Assembly: GCA_963806685.1 (NCBI GenBank)
Contig: CAWDZB010000006.1
Span: 1 to 64,000 of the forward strand
Source of the DNA: DDH964 sp963806685
GTDB taxonomy: Bacteria > Desulfobacterota > Desulfuromonadia > Desulfuromonadales > DDH964
Length of the DNA stretch: 64,000 nucleotides
Direction: 5' to 3'
In this document: in pieces, positions 43,827-51,762 of the stretch
Layout: each line of letters opens with the position of its first letter
How positions within the stretch are numbered: position 1 is the stretch's first letter
Notes under the pieces: generated by a model
Databases searched by the model: none
Seen by the model: only the letters and a program-made list of their open reading frames with translations
What the model was told of the DNA's origin: nothing
Translations under genes and position numbers: made by a program

Positions 43827-45470
43827 TCAGGCGCCCAGCATCGCCTGCATGTCCTCCTCCACGGTGCCGATCGGCGCGATGTTGAAGTTCTCGACCAGGA
43901 AATTGAGGACGTTGGGGGTGACGAAGGCCGGCAGCGAGGGGCCGAGCTTCATGTTCTTGATCCCCAGCGAGAGGAGCGAGAGGAGCACCACCACCGCCTT
44001 CTGCTCGTACCAGCTAAGGACGATGGAGAGGGGCAGGTCGTTGACTCCGCAGTCGAAGGCGCCTGCCAAGGCCAGGGCGATCTGCACCGCCGAGTAGGCG
44101 TCGTTGCACTGGCCGACGTCGAGCAGCCGCGGGATGCCGCCGATATCTCCCAGATCGAGCTTGTTGAAGCGGTACTTGCCGCAGGCCAGGGTCAGGATCA
44201 CCGTGTCGTGGGGGAGCTGCTCGGCGAAGTTGGTGTAGTAGTTGCGCCCCGGCTTGGCGCCGTCGCAGCCGCCGATGACGAAGAAGCGCTTGATCGCGCC
44301 GGACTTGACGGCGGCGATGACCTGGTCGGCCAGCCCCAGCACCGCGTCGTGGCCGCAGCCGGTGAGGATGCTCTTGCCCGGTGTCTCCTTGAATCCCTCG
44401 GCCTTTTGCGCCGCGGCGATGACTTCGGAGAAGTCCCAGCCCTCGACGTGCTTCACCCCCGGCCACTTCACCCGCCCCCAGGTGAAGAGGCGCTCCTTGT
44501 AGGCGTCGGCCGGGCGCTGGATGCAGTTGGTGTTGAAGATGATGGCGCCGGGGAAGTCCTGGAACTCCCGGTACTGGTTTTGCCAGGCGCTGCCGAAGTT
44601 GCCGGCCAGGTGCGGGTATTTTTTGAGGCCGGGATAGCCGTGGGCGGGCAGCATCTCGACGTGGGTGTAGATGTTGATCCCCTTGCCTTCGGTCTGCTTG
44701 AGCAGCTCCTCGAGCATCTTCAGGTCGTGCCCGGAGACCAGGATTGCCTTGCCGGCCTTGGCGCCGATGCTTACCTGCGTCGGGGCCGGCGCCTGGTAGT
44801 GCTCCTTGTGGGCGCTGTTCAACAGCCCCATGCAGTCGATGTTGGTCTTGCCGCATTCCATGCACAGGCCCACGAAATCCATCAGCCCGCCCTGGTTCTC
44901 GGCGATGGCGGCCAGCGCCTTGTGGATGAAGGCGTAGATCGCCGGGTCGTCCTTGCCGAGGATATGGGCATGGTCGGCATAGGCGGCCATCCCCTTGCAG
45001 CCGTAGAGCAGGATGTTCTGCACCGAGTTGACGTCGGGGTCGCTGTTGTAGGTCTTGACCCCCTTCGCCTTGCCCAGCGCCACCTGCTCCTCGCGGACGG
45101 CCGGCAGCGCCCAGTTGCCGGCGGCCTCGGGAACCTTTCCGGCGAAGGGCCCGCCGTTGGCCTTCTCGAACAGCGCCCGGGCCACATCCCGCATCTTCAC
45201 GGTCTTCTGCGCCACGGCGGCACAGCTGTCGGGATCGAAATCGACGTTGGTTACCGTGGTGAAGAGCGCCTCGATCAGGTGCAGGTCGATGGCCGGGTCG
45301 ACGGCCCCCTTGGCGCGGGCCTGGTTGGCCCAGAAGGCCATCCCCTGGAGGCCGTAGACGATCAGATTCTGCAGGGCCGCCACTTCCGGGGTCTTGCCGC
45401 AGACGCCGATCTTGGTGCAACCGGTGCCGCCGGCGGCCTGTTCGCACTGGTAACAGAACATCTCTTCCAT
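43827..45470 (-). CDS. hcp: Hydroxylamine reductase / hybrid-cluster protein, copy 1
   Basis: 547 residues. N-terminal cluster CYQCEQAAGGTGCTKIGVC (C-x2-C-x8-C-x5-C). Hybrid-cluster ligands are all present: His in SGHDL, Glu in EMLPAHGYP, Cys in NTNCIQ, VGGCDGA, LACGKYR and VGQCNDA, Glu and Lys in WYEQKA. Known activities are NO and hydroxylamine reduction. It has three extra cysteines (LCMECGKTNIDC) that copy 2 lacks. ATG 45470 has AAGGAG upstream. Confidence 0.93.
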   Translation of the reverse strand: MEEMFCYQCEQAAGGTGCTKIGVCGKTPEVAALQNLIVYGLQGMAFWANQARAKGAVDPAIDLHLIEALFTTVTNVDFDPDSCAAVAQKTVKMRDVARALFEKANGGPFAGKVPEAAGNWALPAVREEQVALGKAKGVKTYNSDPDVNSVQNILLYGCKGMAAYADHAHILGKDDPAIYAFIHKALAAIAENQGGLMDFVGLCMECGKTNIDCMGLLNSAHKEHYQAPAPTQVSIGAKAGKAILVSGHDLKMLEELLKQTEGKGINIYTHVEMLPAHGYPGLKKYPHLAGNFGSAWQNQYREFQDFPGAIIFNTNCIQRPADAYKERLFTWGRVKWPGVKHVEGWDFSEVIAAAQKAEGFKETPGKSILTGCGHDAVLGLADQVIAAVKSGAIKRFFVIGGCDGAKPGRNYYTNFAEQLPHDTVILTLACGKYRFNKLDLGDIGGIPRLLDVGQCNDAYSAVQIALALAGAFDCGVNDLPLSIVLSWYEQKAVVVLLSLLSLGIKNMKLGPSLPAFVTPNVLNFLVENFNIAPIGTVEEDMQAMLGA

Positions 45471-45593
45471 CGTTTTCTCCTTGCGTACGAGGGTTGGTGG
45501 GAAAATGCCGGATAGGGCGTTGGAGTCGCTTCGCAGGGTAAAACGAATAGCAGAAATAGCCCGGATGTCCACCCGCGGGGGGCGCCTGTCGGC

Positions 45594-45628
45594 ACAAAAA
45601 CAGCCGGGGCCCGAAGGCCCCGTCGAGT
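45594..45628 (-). terminator. Terminator after the TTHB210-like gene
   Basis: GGGGCC-CGAA-GGCCCC stem, followed on the minus strand by GGCTGTTTTTG. Its left half is nearly identical to the terminator at 47519-47556. Confidence 0.75.
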
Positions 45629-45682
45629 GGTATTGCGGATACCAAGATTTGTGGAAACGTGCCCCCTGTTGGGGATTCCATG

Positions 45683-46084
45683 CTATTTCAGTTTCGCTGT
45701 ATCGGGTTTTACATGCCAGATTGTTACATGGTAATGGGGCGTCTCCACTCCCGCATGGCCAGGGTTGAAATTAATGTCGACCTGTTCCACGCGGTTGCTG
45801 CCCACAGCCAAGTCACTGAAGTTCTGGCGGTTGTTCATGTCCTTAAGGGGAACCATGTAGATCGTAGCCACCAGGGTGTCGTTCCGGTCATAGGCGAGAA
45901 ACGGCCCGATTGGCAGGGTAGAGGGTTTCACGTAAAGCGTCCCCATGCCGGGGATGAAATCCGGCAGGGCTACCAGGGTGCTGACCTTTTTGTAGGTGGC
46001 ATCAGGCGGTCCAGCGGCGCTGCTCGTAACAGCCGGAGCGATCAGCAACAGCCCCAACGCTCCCAGGGTCAGTAGTCGTTTCAT
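45683..46084 (-). CDS. TTHB210-like (DUF5602) exported protein
   Basis: 133 residues. Signal peptide 1-24 (cleavage near SSAAG). The mature part ends with TPHYHVTIWH, a His-rich motif, and overall resembles TTHB210-like proteins, whose Thermus member is controlled by an ECF sigma factor. Here too it follows an ECF sigma gene, by 54 bp. Function unknown; the histidines could bind a metal. GGAG precedes the ATG. Confidence 0.6.
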   Translation of the reverse strand: MKRLLTLGALGLLLIAPAVTSSAAGPPDATYKKVSTLVALPDFIPGMGTLYVKPSTLPIGPFLAYDRNDTLVATIYMVPLKDMNNRQNFSDLAVGSNRVEQVDINFNPGHAGVETPHYHVTIWHVKPDTAKLK

Positions 46085-46138
46085 GGTGGGTTCTCCTTTC
46101 TCCGAATTTCTACCGCAGCAGCTTCTTGCTGAGCGGTC

Positions 46139-46837
46139 CTAGCGGTGGAGCCCGATACCGAGTCGTCGGAAGACCCCCGCGACGATCCGATTGCAGCGCT
46201 CCCCTGCGAAGGGGAAGACCTCTGTGACCGTCGCATCCGCCATGCCGGCAAGGTTCTGTTGCAGAATTCTCCGCGCCCGGTGAAAACGGGTTTTGACGGT
46301 CCCCGTCTCCAGTCCCAGACAGGTGGCAGTTTCTTTGATGGACATCTCCTCCACGCCCCGCAAGATAAAGACCATCCGGCAAACCTCGGGGAGGGCATCA
46401 ATGGCGGTTTCCAGAACCCGGCGAAATTCCTCGCGACCAGCACTCTGTTCCGGGCTGGGCCCGGCTACGGTCAGTTCAGCCATGTGGTTAACCTCCTCGG
46501 TCCGCGCAGGGTCGTCCAGGGAAAGGAATCTCGCCGGACGGACTCTCCGCAGGCGTTGCAGGGCCTCGTTGACGGCGATCTTTGCCAGCCAGGATGACAG
46601 CGGCCCCTTGCCCTGGAAATCGGCCAGCCTCTCGAAGGCGCGCACATAGGTCTCCTGTACCACATCTTCGGCGTCGGCCTCGTCGTGCAGGATGCCGCGG
46701 GCCAGGCGATAGAGCCGGCGGTTGTGGCGACGCATGATCAATTCGAAACTTGCGACGTCGCCCTGCTGGATTCGCTCCGCCATCTCGCGATCTGAAATGG
46801 TCACCGGCGCGGGGTCGGACTCACTTTCAATTGCCAT
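46139..46837 (-). CDS. ECF sigma factor (sigma-70 family)
   Basis: 232 residues. Region 2: LARGILHDEADAEDVVQETYVRAFERL; region 4: LPEVCRMVFILRGVEEMSIKETATCLGLETGTVKTRFHRARRIL. No anti-sigma gene is adjacent, but a tail of about 35 residues after region 4 contains one Cys (AGERCNRIVAG). The target probably includes the exported protein downstream. ATG 46837 has AGGAG upstream, and a GGGACC-AAAA-GGTTCCC dyad lies about 50 bp before it. Confidence 0.92.
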   Translation of the reverse strand: MAIESESDPAPVTISDREMAERIQQGDVASFELIMRRHNRRLYRLARGILHDEADAEDVVQETYVRAFERLADFQGKGPLSSWLAKIAVNEALQRLRRVRPARFLSLDDPARTEEVNHMAELTVAGPSPEQSAGREEFRRVLETAIDALPEVCRMVFILRGVEEMSIKETATCLGLETGTVKTRFHRARRILQQNLAGMADATVTEVFPFAGERCNRIVAGVFRRLGIGLHR

Positions 46838-47063
46838 TTCCCGGACTCCTCTTTTTCGCTTTCACTCCTTAGATGCTCCAGGGGACCAAAAGGTTCCCGG
46901 TTCCTTCCGATATCCCCTTTCTGGATCTATAGTATCCTTTCTACTATTTTGCTGGCTGGCACTGGTTGACCCGGGGAAAGGAAAATCCTCGCCTAAAGGG
47001 TTAAGTTATCGAGAATGGGAGTGGGCCGATGTAGGCCAACACCAAACGGACGGGAGAACAACC

Positions 47064-47396
47064 ATGGAACATTTAGAGATCAGGGAGCAGCTCAGGTATT
47101 CGTCCGACAAACAGACCAGAAAAAAACTCATCAGCTCCGACAAACTGGTGGCTGAGTTGGTTTGTTACGAGCCAGGGCAAGCCACGGTCATCCACCTTCA
47201 TCCCGGTCAGGACGAACTGTTTTACGTCATAGATGGCGAGGGGACGATCCAGGCGGGGGAGGAAGAGGTCCGGGTAACCGCCACCAGCGTGGTTTTCGTT
47301 CCGGCCGGAACGCGCCACGGCATCAAGGCGGACGCGGGAAATCGCTTGGCACTAATGTTCGTTAAGGGGCCGGGCTCTACGGAAGTTTCCTCCTGA
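47064..47396 (+). CDS. Small cupin-domain protein
   Basis: 110 residues, single cupin barrel. Motif 1 is HLHPGQDELFYVIDGEG, motif 2 PAGTRHGIKADAGN; the His/Glu set can hold Fe, Zn or Mn. Function not predictable. Divergent from the ECF sigma gene, sharing a 226-bp intergenic region. GGGAGA lies upstream of the ATG. An extended frame starting at 46722 is sigma-gene shadow. Confidence 0.82.
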   Translation: MEHLEIREQLRYSSDKQTRKKLISSDKLVAELVCYEPGQATVIHLHPGQDELFYVIDGEGTIQAGEEEVRVTATSVVFVPAGTRHGIKADAGNRLALMFVKGPGSTEVSS

Positions 47397-47518
47397 ATCC
47401 CGACTCGCCCAGTTCTCCCCGCTGGAAGGGAGAGCTTGGAATTCCGGCTGTAGGGGGAGGCGAGAGTTGAGGAGACCTGCGTCGCTGATCAACCAAAAAC
47501 GGCCTTCGGTGAACCAGT

Positions 47519-47556
47519 AAAAACAGCCGGGGCCCGAAGGCCCCGGCTGTTGTGGC
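47519..47556 (-). terminator. Terminator after the second hcp
   Basis: AACAGCCGGGGCC-CGAA-GGCCCCGGCTGTT is a perfect 13-bp stem with a tetraloop, then T residues on the minus strand. Confidence 0.9.
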
Positions 47557-47574
47557 GCGGGAGGTCCTGGTCTA

Positions 47575-49269
47575 TCAGCTAAGGATCTGCTTGAGATCTT
47601 CCTCGGCGGTGCCGATGGGACCGATGTTGTAGTTCGCGACCAGGAAGTTGAGCACGTTCGGGGTGACGAAGGCCGGCAGGCTCGGGCCGATCTTGATGTT
47701 CTTGATCCCGAGGTGGAGCAGGGTCAAAAGGATCGCCACTGCCTTCTGCTCGTACCAGGAGAGGATCATCGACAGCGGCAGGTCGTTGACCCCGCACTCG
47801 AAAGCACCGGCCAGGGCCACCGCGACCTGGATGGCGCTGTAGGCGTCGTTGCACTGGCCGACGTCGAGCAGCCGCGGGATGCCGCCGATGTCACCGAGGT
47901 CGAGCTTGTTGAAGCGGTACTTGCCGCAGGCCAGGGTCAGGATCACCGTATCCTTGGGAGCCTTCTCGGCGAACTCGGTGTAGTAGTTGCGGCCGCTTTT
48001 GGCGCCGTCGCAGCCACCGACCAGGAAGAAGTGCTTGATCGCTCCGCCCTTGACCGCCTCGATGACCTTGTCAGCGACGCCGAGGATGGCATGGTGGCCG
48101 AATCCAGTGAGAATCTCCTGCCCCGGCTTTTCTTCAAATCCATCGCACTCCTTGGCCTTTTTGATCACGGCACTAAAGTTCCAGCCCGCGACATGCTTGA
48201 CCCCCGGCCACTGCACCAGGCCCCAGGTGAAGAGGCGGTCCTTGTAGTTTTCGGCCGGCTTCTGGATGCAGTTGGTGTTGAAGATGATCGCCCCGGGGAA
48301 CTCCTGGAACTCGGTGTGCTGGTCCTGCCAGGCGCCGCCGAAGTTGCCGGCCAGGTGGGCGTACTTCTTCAGGCCCGGGTAGCCGTGGGCGGGGAGCATC
48401 TCGCCGTGGGTGTAGATGTTGATCCCGGTCCCCTCGGTCTGTTTGAGCAACTCTTCGAGGAACTTCAGGTCGTGGCCGGAGACCAGGATCGCCTTGCCGG
48501 CCTTGGTGCCGAGCTGCACCGGGGTCGGCTGGGGCTGGCCGTAGGCCTCGATGTGGGCCTGGTTGAGCAGCTCCATGGTGACGTAGTTGATGCGCCCGGT
48601 TTCCAGGGCCAGGCTGACGTTGGCCATCAGATCGAGGCTGTCGTCGAGCAGGGCGGCCAGCGCCTTGTGGGTGAAGGCGTAGATCTCGTCCGACTCCTTG
48701 CCGAGGATCCGGGCGTGGTCGGCGTAGGCGGCGTAGCCCTTGAGGCCGTAGGTAATCAGTTCGCGCACCGAATGGATGTCGGCGTCGACGGTGAAGTCCT
48801 TGACCCCGTGCAGCTGACCGAGCTTGACCTGCTCCCCGCGGGAAGCGGGCAGCGCCCAGTCCTGGGCCGCGGCCGGAACCTTGCCGCTGTAGGCGCCGGC
48901 GAGCTGTTTGGCTTTGCTGCGCAGGCGCACCGCTTCGGCGACCAACTTGGCGATCTCGTCGGCGTCGAAATCAACGTTGGTGACGGTGGCGAAGAGCCCG
49001 TCGATCATGAAACGATCGATCTCGGCGTCTTTTTTGCCGGCCTGGCGGGCCTTGTCGGCCCAGAAGGCGATCCCTTTCAGACTGTAGACCAAAAGATCCT
49101 GCAGGGCCGCGACGTCCGGCTGCTTGCCGCAGACGCCGACGACCGAGCAGCCGCCGTTGGCGGCCTGCTCGCACTGGTAACAGAACATCGACGGGTCCTT
49201 GGCTGCTTTTAGTGGTTCGGTTGGCGCCGGTTGTTTTTTGCCGAAACCGAGAAAATCGAGAATACCCAT
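47575..49269 (-). CDS. hcp: Hydroxylamine reductase / hybrid-cluster protein, copy 2
   Basis: 564 residues. Has a 27-residue N-terminal extension (MGILDFLGFGKKQ, then a Pro/Ala/Lys linker) ahead of CYQCEQAANGGCSVVGVC (C-x2-C-x7-C-x5-C). All hybrid-cluster ligands are present: SGHDL, GEMLPAHGYP, NTNCIQ, VGGCDGA, LACGKYR, VGQCNDA, WYEQKA. Resembles Desulfovibrio Hcp more closely than copy 1 does around residues 225-245. ATG 49269 has AAGGAAG upstream. The small CPGS protein gene lies 108 bp upstream, likely in one operon. Confidence 0.93.
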   Translation of the reverse strand: MGILDFLGFGKKQPAPTEPLKAAKDPSMFCYQCEQAANGGCSVVGVCGKQPDVAALQDLLVYSLKGIAFWADKARQAGKKDAEIDRFMIDGLFATVTNVDFDADEIAKLVAEAVRLRSKAKQLAGAYSGKVPAAAQDWALPASRGEQVKLGQLHGVKDFTVDADIHSVRELITYGLKGYAAYADHARILGKESDEIYAFTHKALAALLDDSLDLMANVSLALETGRINYVTMELLNQAHIEAYGQPQPTPVQLGTKAGKAILVSGHDLKFLEELLKQTEGTGINIYTHGEMLPAHGYPGLKKYAHLAGNFGGAWQDQHTEFQEFPGAIIFNTNCIQKPAENYKDRLFTWGLVQWPGVKHVAGWNFSAVIKKAKECDGFEEKPGQEILTGFGHHAILGVADKVIEAVKGGAIKHFFLVGGCDGAKSGRNYYTEFAEKAPKDTVILTLACGKYRFNKLDLGDIGGIPRLLDVGQCNDAYSAIQVAVALAGAFECGVNDLPLSMILSWYEQKAVAILLTLLHLGIKNIKIGPSLPAFVTPNVLNFLVANYNIGPIGTAEEDLKQILS

Positions 49270-49377
49270 GGCGTTTCTTCCTTTTCAGATTAAGGGTTAA
49301 TATTCACGGGATCTGCCTGCGACCGATTGTTGACCTGGTTCCGCCAAGGCGATCAGTAAGACGCCGTATGGATAACT

Positions 49378-49836
49378 TCAATTTCTTCTTTCACCATCGA
49401 CACCGATCACCACCACTTCCAACTGGACGTTCTTGCCCGACTGGGCAATCGCCTGCTGTGCGAGCATGGCCAGGCCGCGGCAACAGGGGACTTCCATGAT
49501 GGTCACGGTAATCGACTGGATATCGTTGTGGGCGATCATCGCTGCCAGCTTGTCAACGTAGGGACTGGTGTCGTCCAGTTTGGGACACGCGTTGACCAGA
49601 ACCTTTCCCTTGATGAAATCGCGGTGGAACTCGGCGTAAGCGGAGGGGGTACAGTCGGCGGCGATTAAAAGATTAGCGTTCTGCAGGTAGGGCGCGGTCG
49701 GCGGCACCAGGTGCAACTGAGTCGGCCATTGGCGCAGCTCCGAGGCCAGCCGGCCCCTGGGAGCGGGCCGTTGATTGTCGGTTCTTTCCATGGTACGGGC
49801 CTGGGAACCAGGGCAGCCACATGCAGGATTACTCAT
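49378..49836 (-). CDS. Hcp-associated iron-sulfur protein lacking the usual ferredoxin domain
   Basis: 152 residues. The opening CGCPGSQAR and the body WPTQLHLVPPTAPYLQNANLL, ADCTPSAYAEFHRDF, VNACPKLD and MEVPCCRG match the C-terminal part of proteins usually found with hcp. Those normally begin with a 2[4Fe-4S] ferredoxin domain, absent here. Conserved cysteines (ADC, ACPKLD, PCC) may bind a cluster. Probably an electron-transfer partner of Hcp; role untested. Confidence 0.75.
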   Translation of the reverse strand: MSNPACGCPGSQARTMERTDNQRPAPRGRLASELRQWPTQLHLVPPTAPYLQNANLLIAADCTPSAYAEFHRDFIKGKVLVNACPKLDDTSPYVDKLAAMIAHNDIQSITVTIMEVPCCRGLAMLAQQAIAQSGKNVQLEVVVIGVDGERRN

Positions 49837-49976
49837 GATCGTTTCCCTTTCTTCAGTTAGGCTTCATGAGGGCTTTATCGCCAGGATGACTCCAGGCCGG
49901 CTGGGGCCGAACCATCCTCACTGTTTCTTCGTATTTCCGGATGGCCCGACTATAGGAGACAGGACCGAAGGAAAAC

Positions 49977-49990
49977 ATGACCCAAGTCAA
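49977..49990. promoter_or_regulatory. HcpR-like (CRP/FNR family) operator
   Basis: ATGACCCAAGTCAA fits the reported HcpR pattern TTGAC-N4-GTCAA with one mismatch. It lies 140 bp upstream of the Hcp-associated gene, in its leftward promoter region. AAAACATGAC occurs twice around it (49972-49981, 49989-49998). Confidence 0.55.
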
Positions 49991-49998
49991 AACATGAC

Positions 49999-50313
49999 TG
50001 AACTGGTAATGTTTGACTCCAGCCATCGACCATGGGCTTAGGTCGGTTCCCGAAAAAACCTCAACTAAGGGGAGGGGAAGAATTGTCAGAAAAGAGACCT
50101 TTCCGACCTGTAGTTACCTGGCAAAAGGGAGATGGATGGCTATCCTTGGGTCCAACAAGGCGGCGTCTTACGGTACTATCGCGAGAAAATCGGACGTTGT
50201 TTAACAAGGGTTAGGGAGGAGAGGTCATTGTCACGGGTGCCAAAGAATTTTCTCTGAGTTTACTTGAGCTGCTCAAACAAAGGGGGCTCCTACAGCGACA
50301 GGGGAGAGGAGGA
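49999..50313. other. Gene-free interval before the molybdenum cluster
   Basis: Frames across here lack start sites with ribosome-binding sequences, and none looks conserved. The promoter of the Hcp operon is in the left part. Confidence 0.4.
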
Positions 50314-50345
50314 AAACTAGGCTCCTCTGAATCGGAGCTGCCTAT
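50314..50345 (-). terminator. Terminator of the nar-mod-moa supercluster
   Basis: On the minus strand AGCTCC...GGAGC hairpin followed by CTAGTTTT. It comes directly after the MOSC gene, the last of the leftward cluster. Confidence 0.6.
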
Positions 50346-50351
50346 GGCTTT

Positions 50352-50789
50352 TCATCGTTCTTTCAGCATTACTCGGTCTCCAGTGGAAAGGCAACCTCCC
50401 CTCAGTTCCCGGGCAAAGACCCCTTCCTTTGGCATCACGCAATCCCCTGCTTGGTAATAGATGGCGCAGCGATTGTGACATTCCTTACCGATCTGGGTGA
50501 TTTCTAGCAAGGCTTCACCGACCTGCAGTCGGGTACCAATGGCCAGACCGGGCAGGTCGATGCCCAGGGTAGTGAGGTTTTCGGCGAAATCGCCGTTATC
50601 GACATCGAGCCCCAAGGCTCGCATCTTGTCAATGCTTTCCTTGGCCAGCAGGCTGACCTGACGGTGCCAGTTACCAGCGTGAGCGTCGCCGCCGATGCCA
50701 TGCTCCTCCCGCAGCACTATCTGTTCCACCGGGGTCTTTCGCTCCCCTTTGTTTTTGCTGATACAGACTGCAATGATTTTTCCGGACAT
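50352..50789 (-). CDS. MOSC-domain protein
   Basis: 145 residues, a stand-alone MOSC domain. HGIGGDAHAGNWHRQVSLLA opens the fold, and IGKECHNRCAIY contains the conserved Cys that carries sulfur in MOSC proteins. Expected to bind or modify molybdenum cofactor. Follows moaA by three bases. Confidence 0.88.
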   Translation of the reverse strand: MSGKIIAVCISKNKGERKTPVEQIVLREEHGIGGDAHAGNWHRQVSLLAKESIDKMRALGLDVDNGDFAENLTTLGIDLPGLAIGTRLQVGEALLEITQIGKECHNRCAIYYQAGDCVMPKEGVFARELRGGCLSTGDRVMLKER

Positions 50790-50792
50790 GGA

Positions 50793-51761
50793 TTAACCTC
50801 CGATGCTCGCCATGCTGAAGGGAATCGGCCTCTGCTGTTCGCAGTCCAGGTGGTGCCGGGCCGGTTTGCCGGCGATCACCTGCTGCAACACCCTGCCCAG
50901 GCCAGCGGTCGGCAGGTGGAGATAGGGTTTGAGGTCGACGGTGTCGTCATTGAACAGGCAGCTCTTTGCCAGACCGGTCGCCGTCACCCGAATACGATTG
51001 CAGGAACCGCAGAAATGTTCGCTGAGCGGAGTAATGATGCCGATCGTCCCCAGCGCCCCGGCAATCCGGTATGGTTTTGCCGGTCCGCAATAGCTGCCGC
51101 TGGAAATCGCCTGTAACGGATAGTGCCGGCGCAATCGCTCCAGGATTTCCGAGCCGCTGACCACCCTCTGCTGCCAGCCGTCCTCCCGCAGGGTCGGCAT
51201 GTATTCGATAAAGCGTACCGACCAGGCCTTGGTGAGGCTCAGCGCGGCAAAGGGCAGGATTTCCTTGTCGTTGATATGGCGCATCACCACCATGTTTAGC
51301 TTGATGTTCAGCCCCGCCGCATCGGCGGCCTCCAGCCCGTCGAGTACCATGGATAGGGAACCGCCACGGGTGATCGCGGTAAAGGTTTCGGACTGCAATG
51401 AATCGAGGCTGACGTTCAGCCGCCCGACGCCTGCCTCTTTCAGGGCCTGCGCCTGCTCGGCCAGCAGCAGGCCGTTGGTGGTCAGGGCCACCTCTTCGAT
51501 TCCCGGAGTTTCCGCCACCCGGCGCAGGAACCCGAGGACCCCCTTGCGGACCAGGGGCTCCCCGCCCGTGACGCGCACCTTGCGAATGCCCAGGTCCGCC
51601 GCCGCTTCGACGATCTTCAGCAGCTCCTCGTAACGCAAGATTTCTCCGCAGCCTTTCAGGGCCACCCCCTCAGCCGGCATGCAGTAGCGGCAGCGCAGAT
51701 TGCAGCGGTCGGTGATCGACAGGCGCAGGTAATTGATGGTTCGACCATGGCCGTCCTTCAT
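50793..51761 (-). CDS. moaA: GTP 3',8-cyclase (molybdopterin synthesis)
   Basis: 322 residues, radical SAM. First step of molybdopterin synthesis, GTP to 3',8-cyclo-GTP. N-terminal cluster CNLRCRYC (C-x3-C-x2-C); SAM loop TGGEPLVRKG; C-terminal cluster CGSCNRIRVTATGLAKSC. Ends in the functional Gly-Gly. ATG 51761 is chosen since GGAG lies nine bases upstream and it starts one base after the moeA stop. TTG 51776 and ATG 51770 are alternatives. Confidence 0.92.
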   Translation of the reverse strand: MKDGHGRTINYLRLSITDRCNLRCRYCMPAEGVALKGCGEILRYEELLKIVEAAADLGIRKVRVTGGEPLVRKGVLGFLRRVAETPGIEEVALTTNGLLLAEQAQALKEAGVGRLNVSLDSLQSETFTAITRGGSLSMVLDGLEAADAAGLNIKLNMVVMRHINDKEILPFAALSLTKAWSVRFIEYMPTLREDGWQQRVVSGSEILERLRRHYPLQAISSGSYCGPAKPYRIAGALGTIGIITPLSEHFCGSCNRIRVTATGLAKSCLFNDDTVDLKPYLHLPTAGLGRVLQQVIAGKPARHHLDCEQQRPIPFSMASIGG

Positions 51762-51762
51762 C

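Noticed and set aside
50013..50214. Short rightward frames before the MOSC gene
   Set aside because: No conserved features and overlapping alternatives of similar length.
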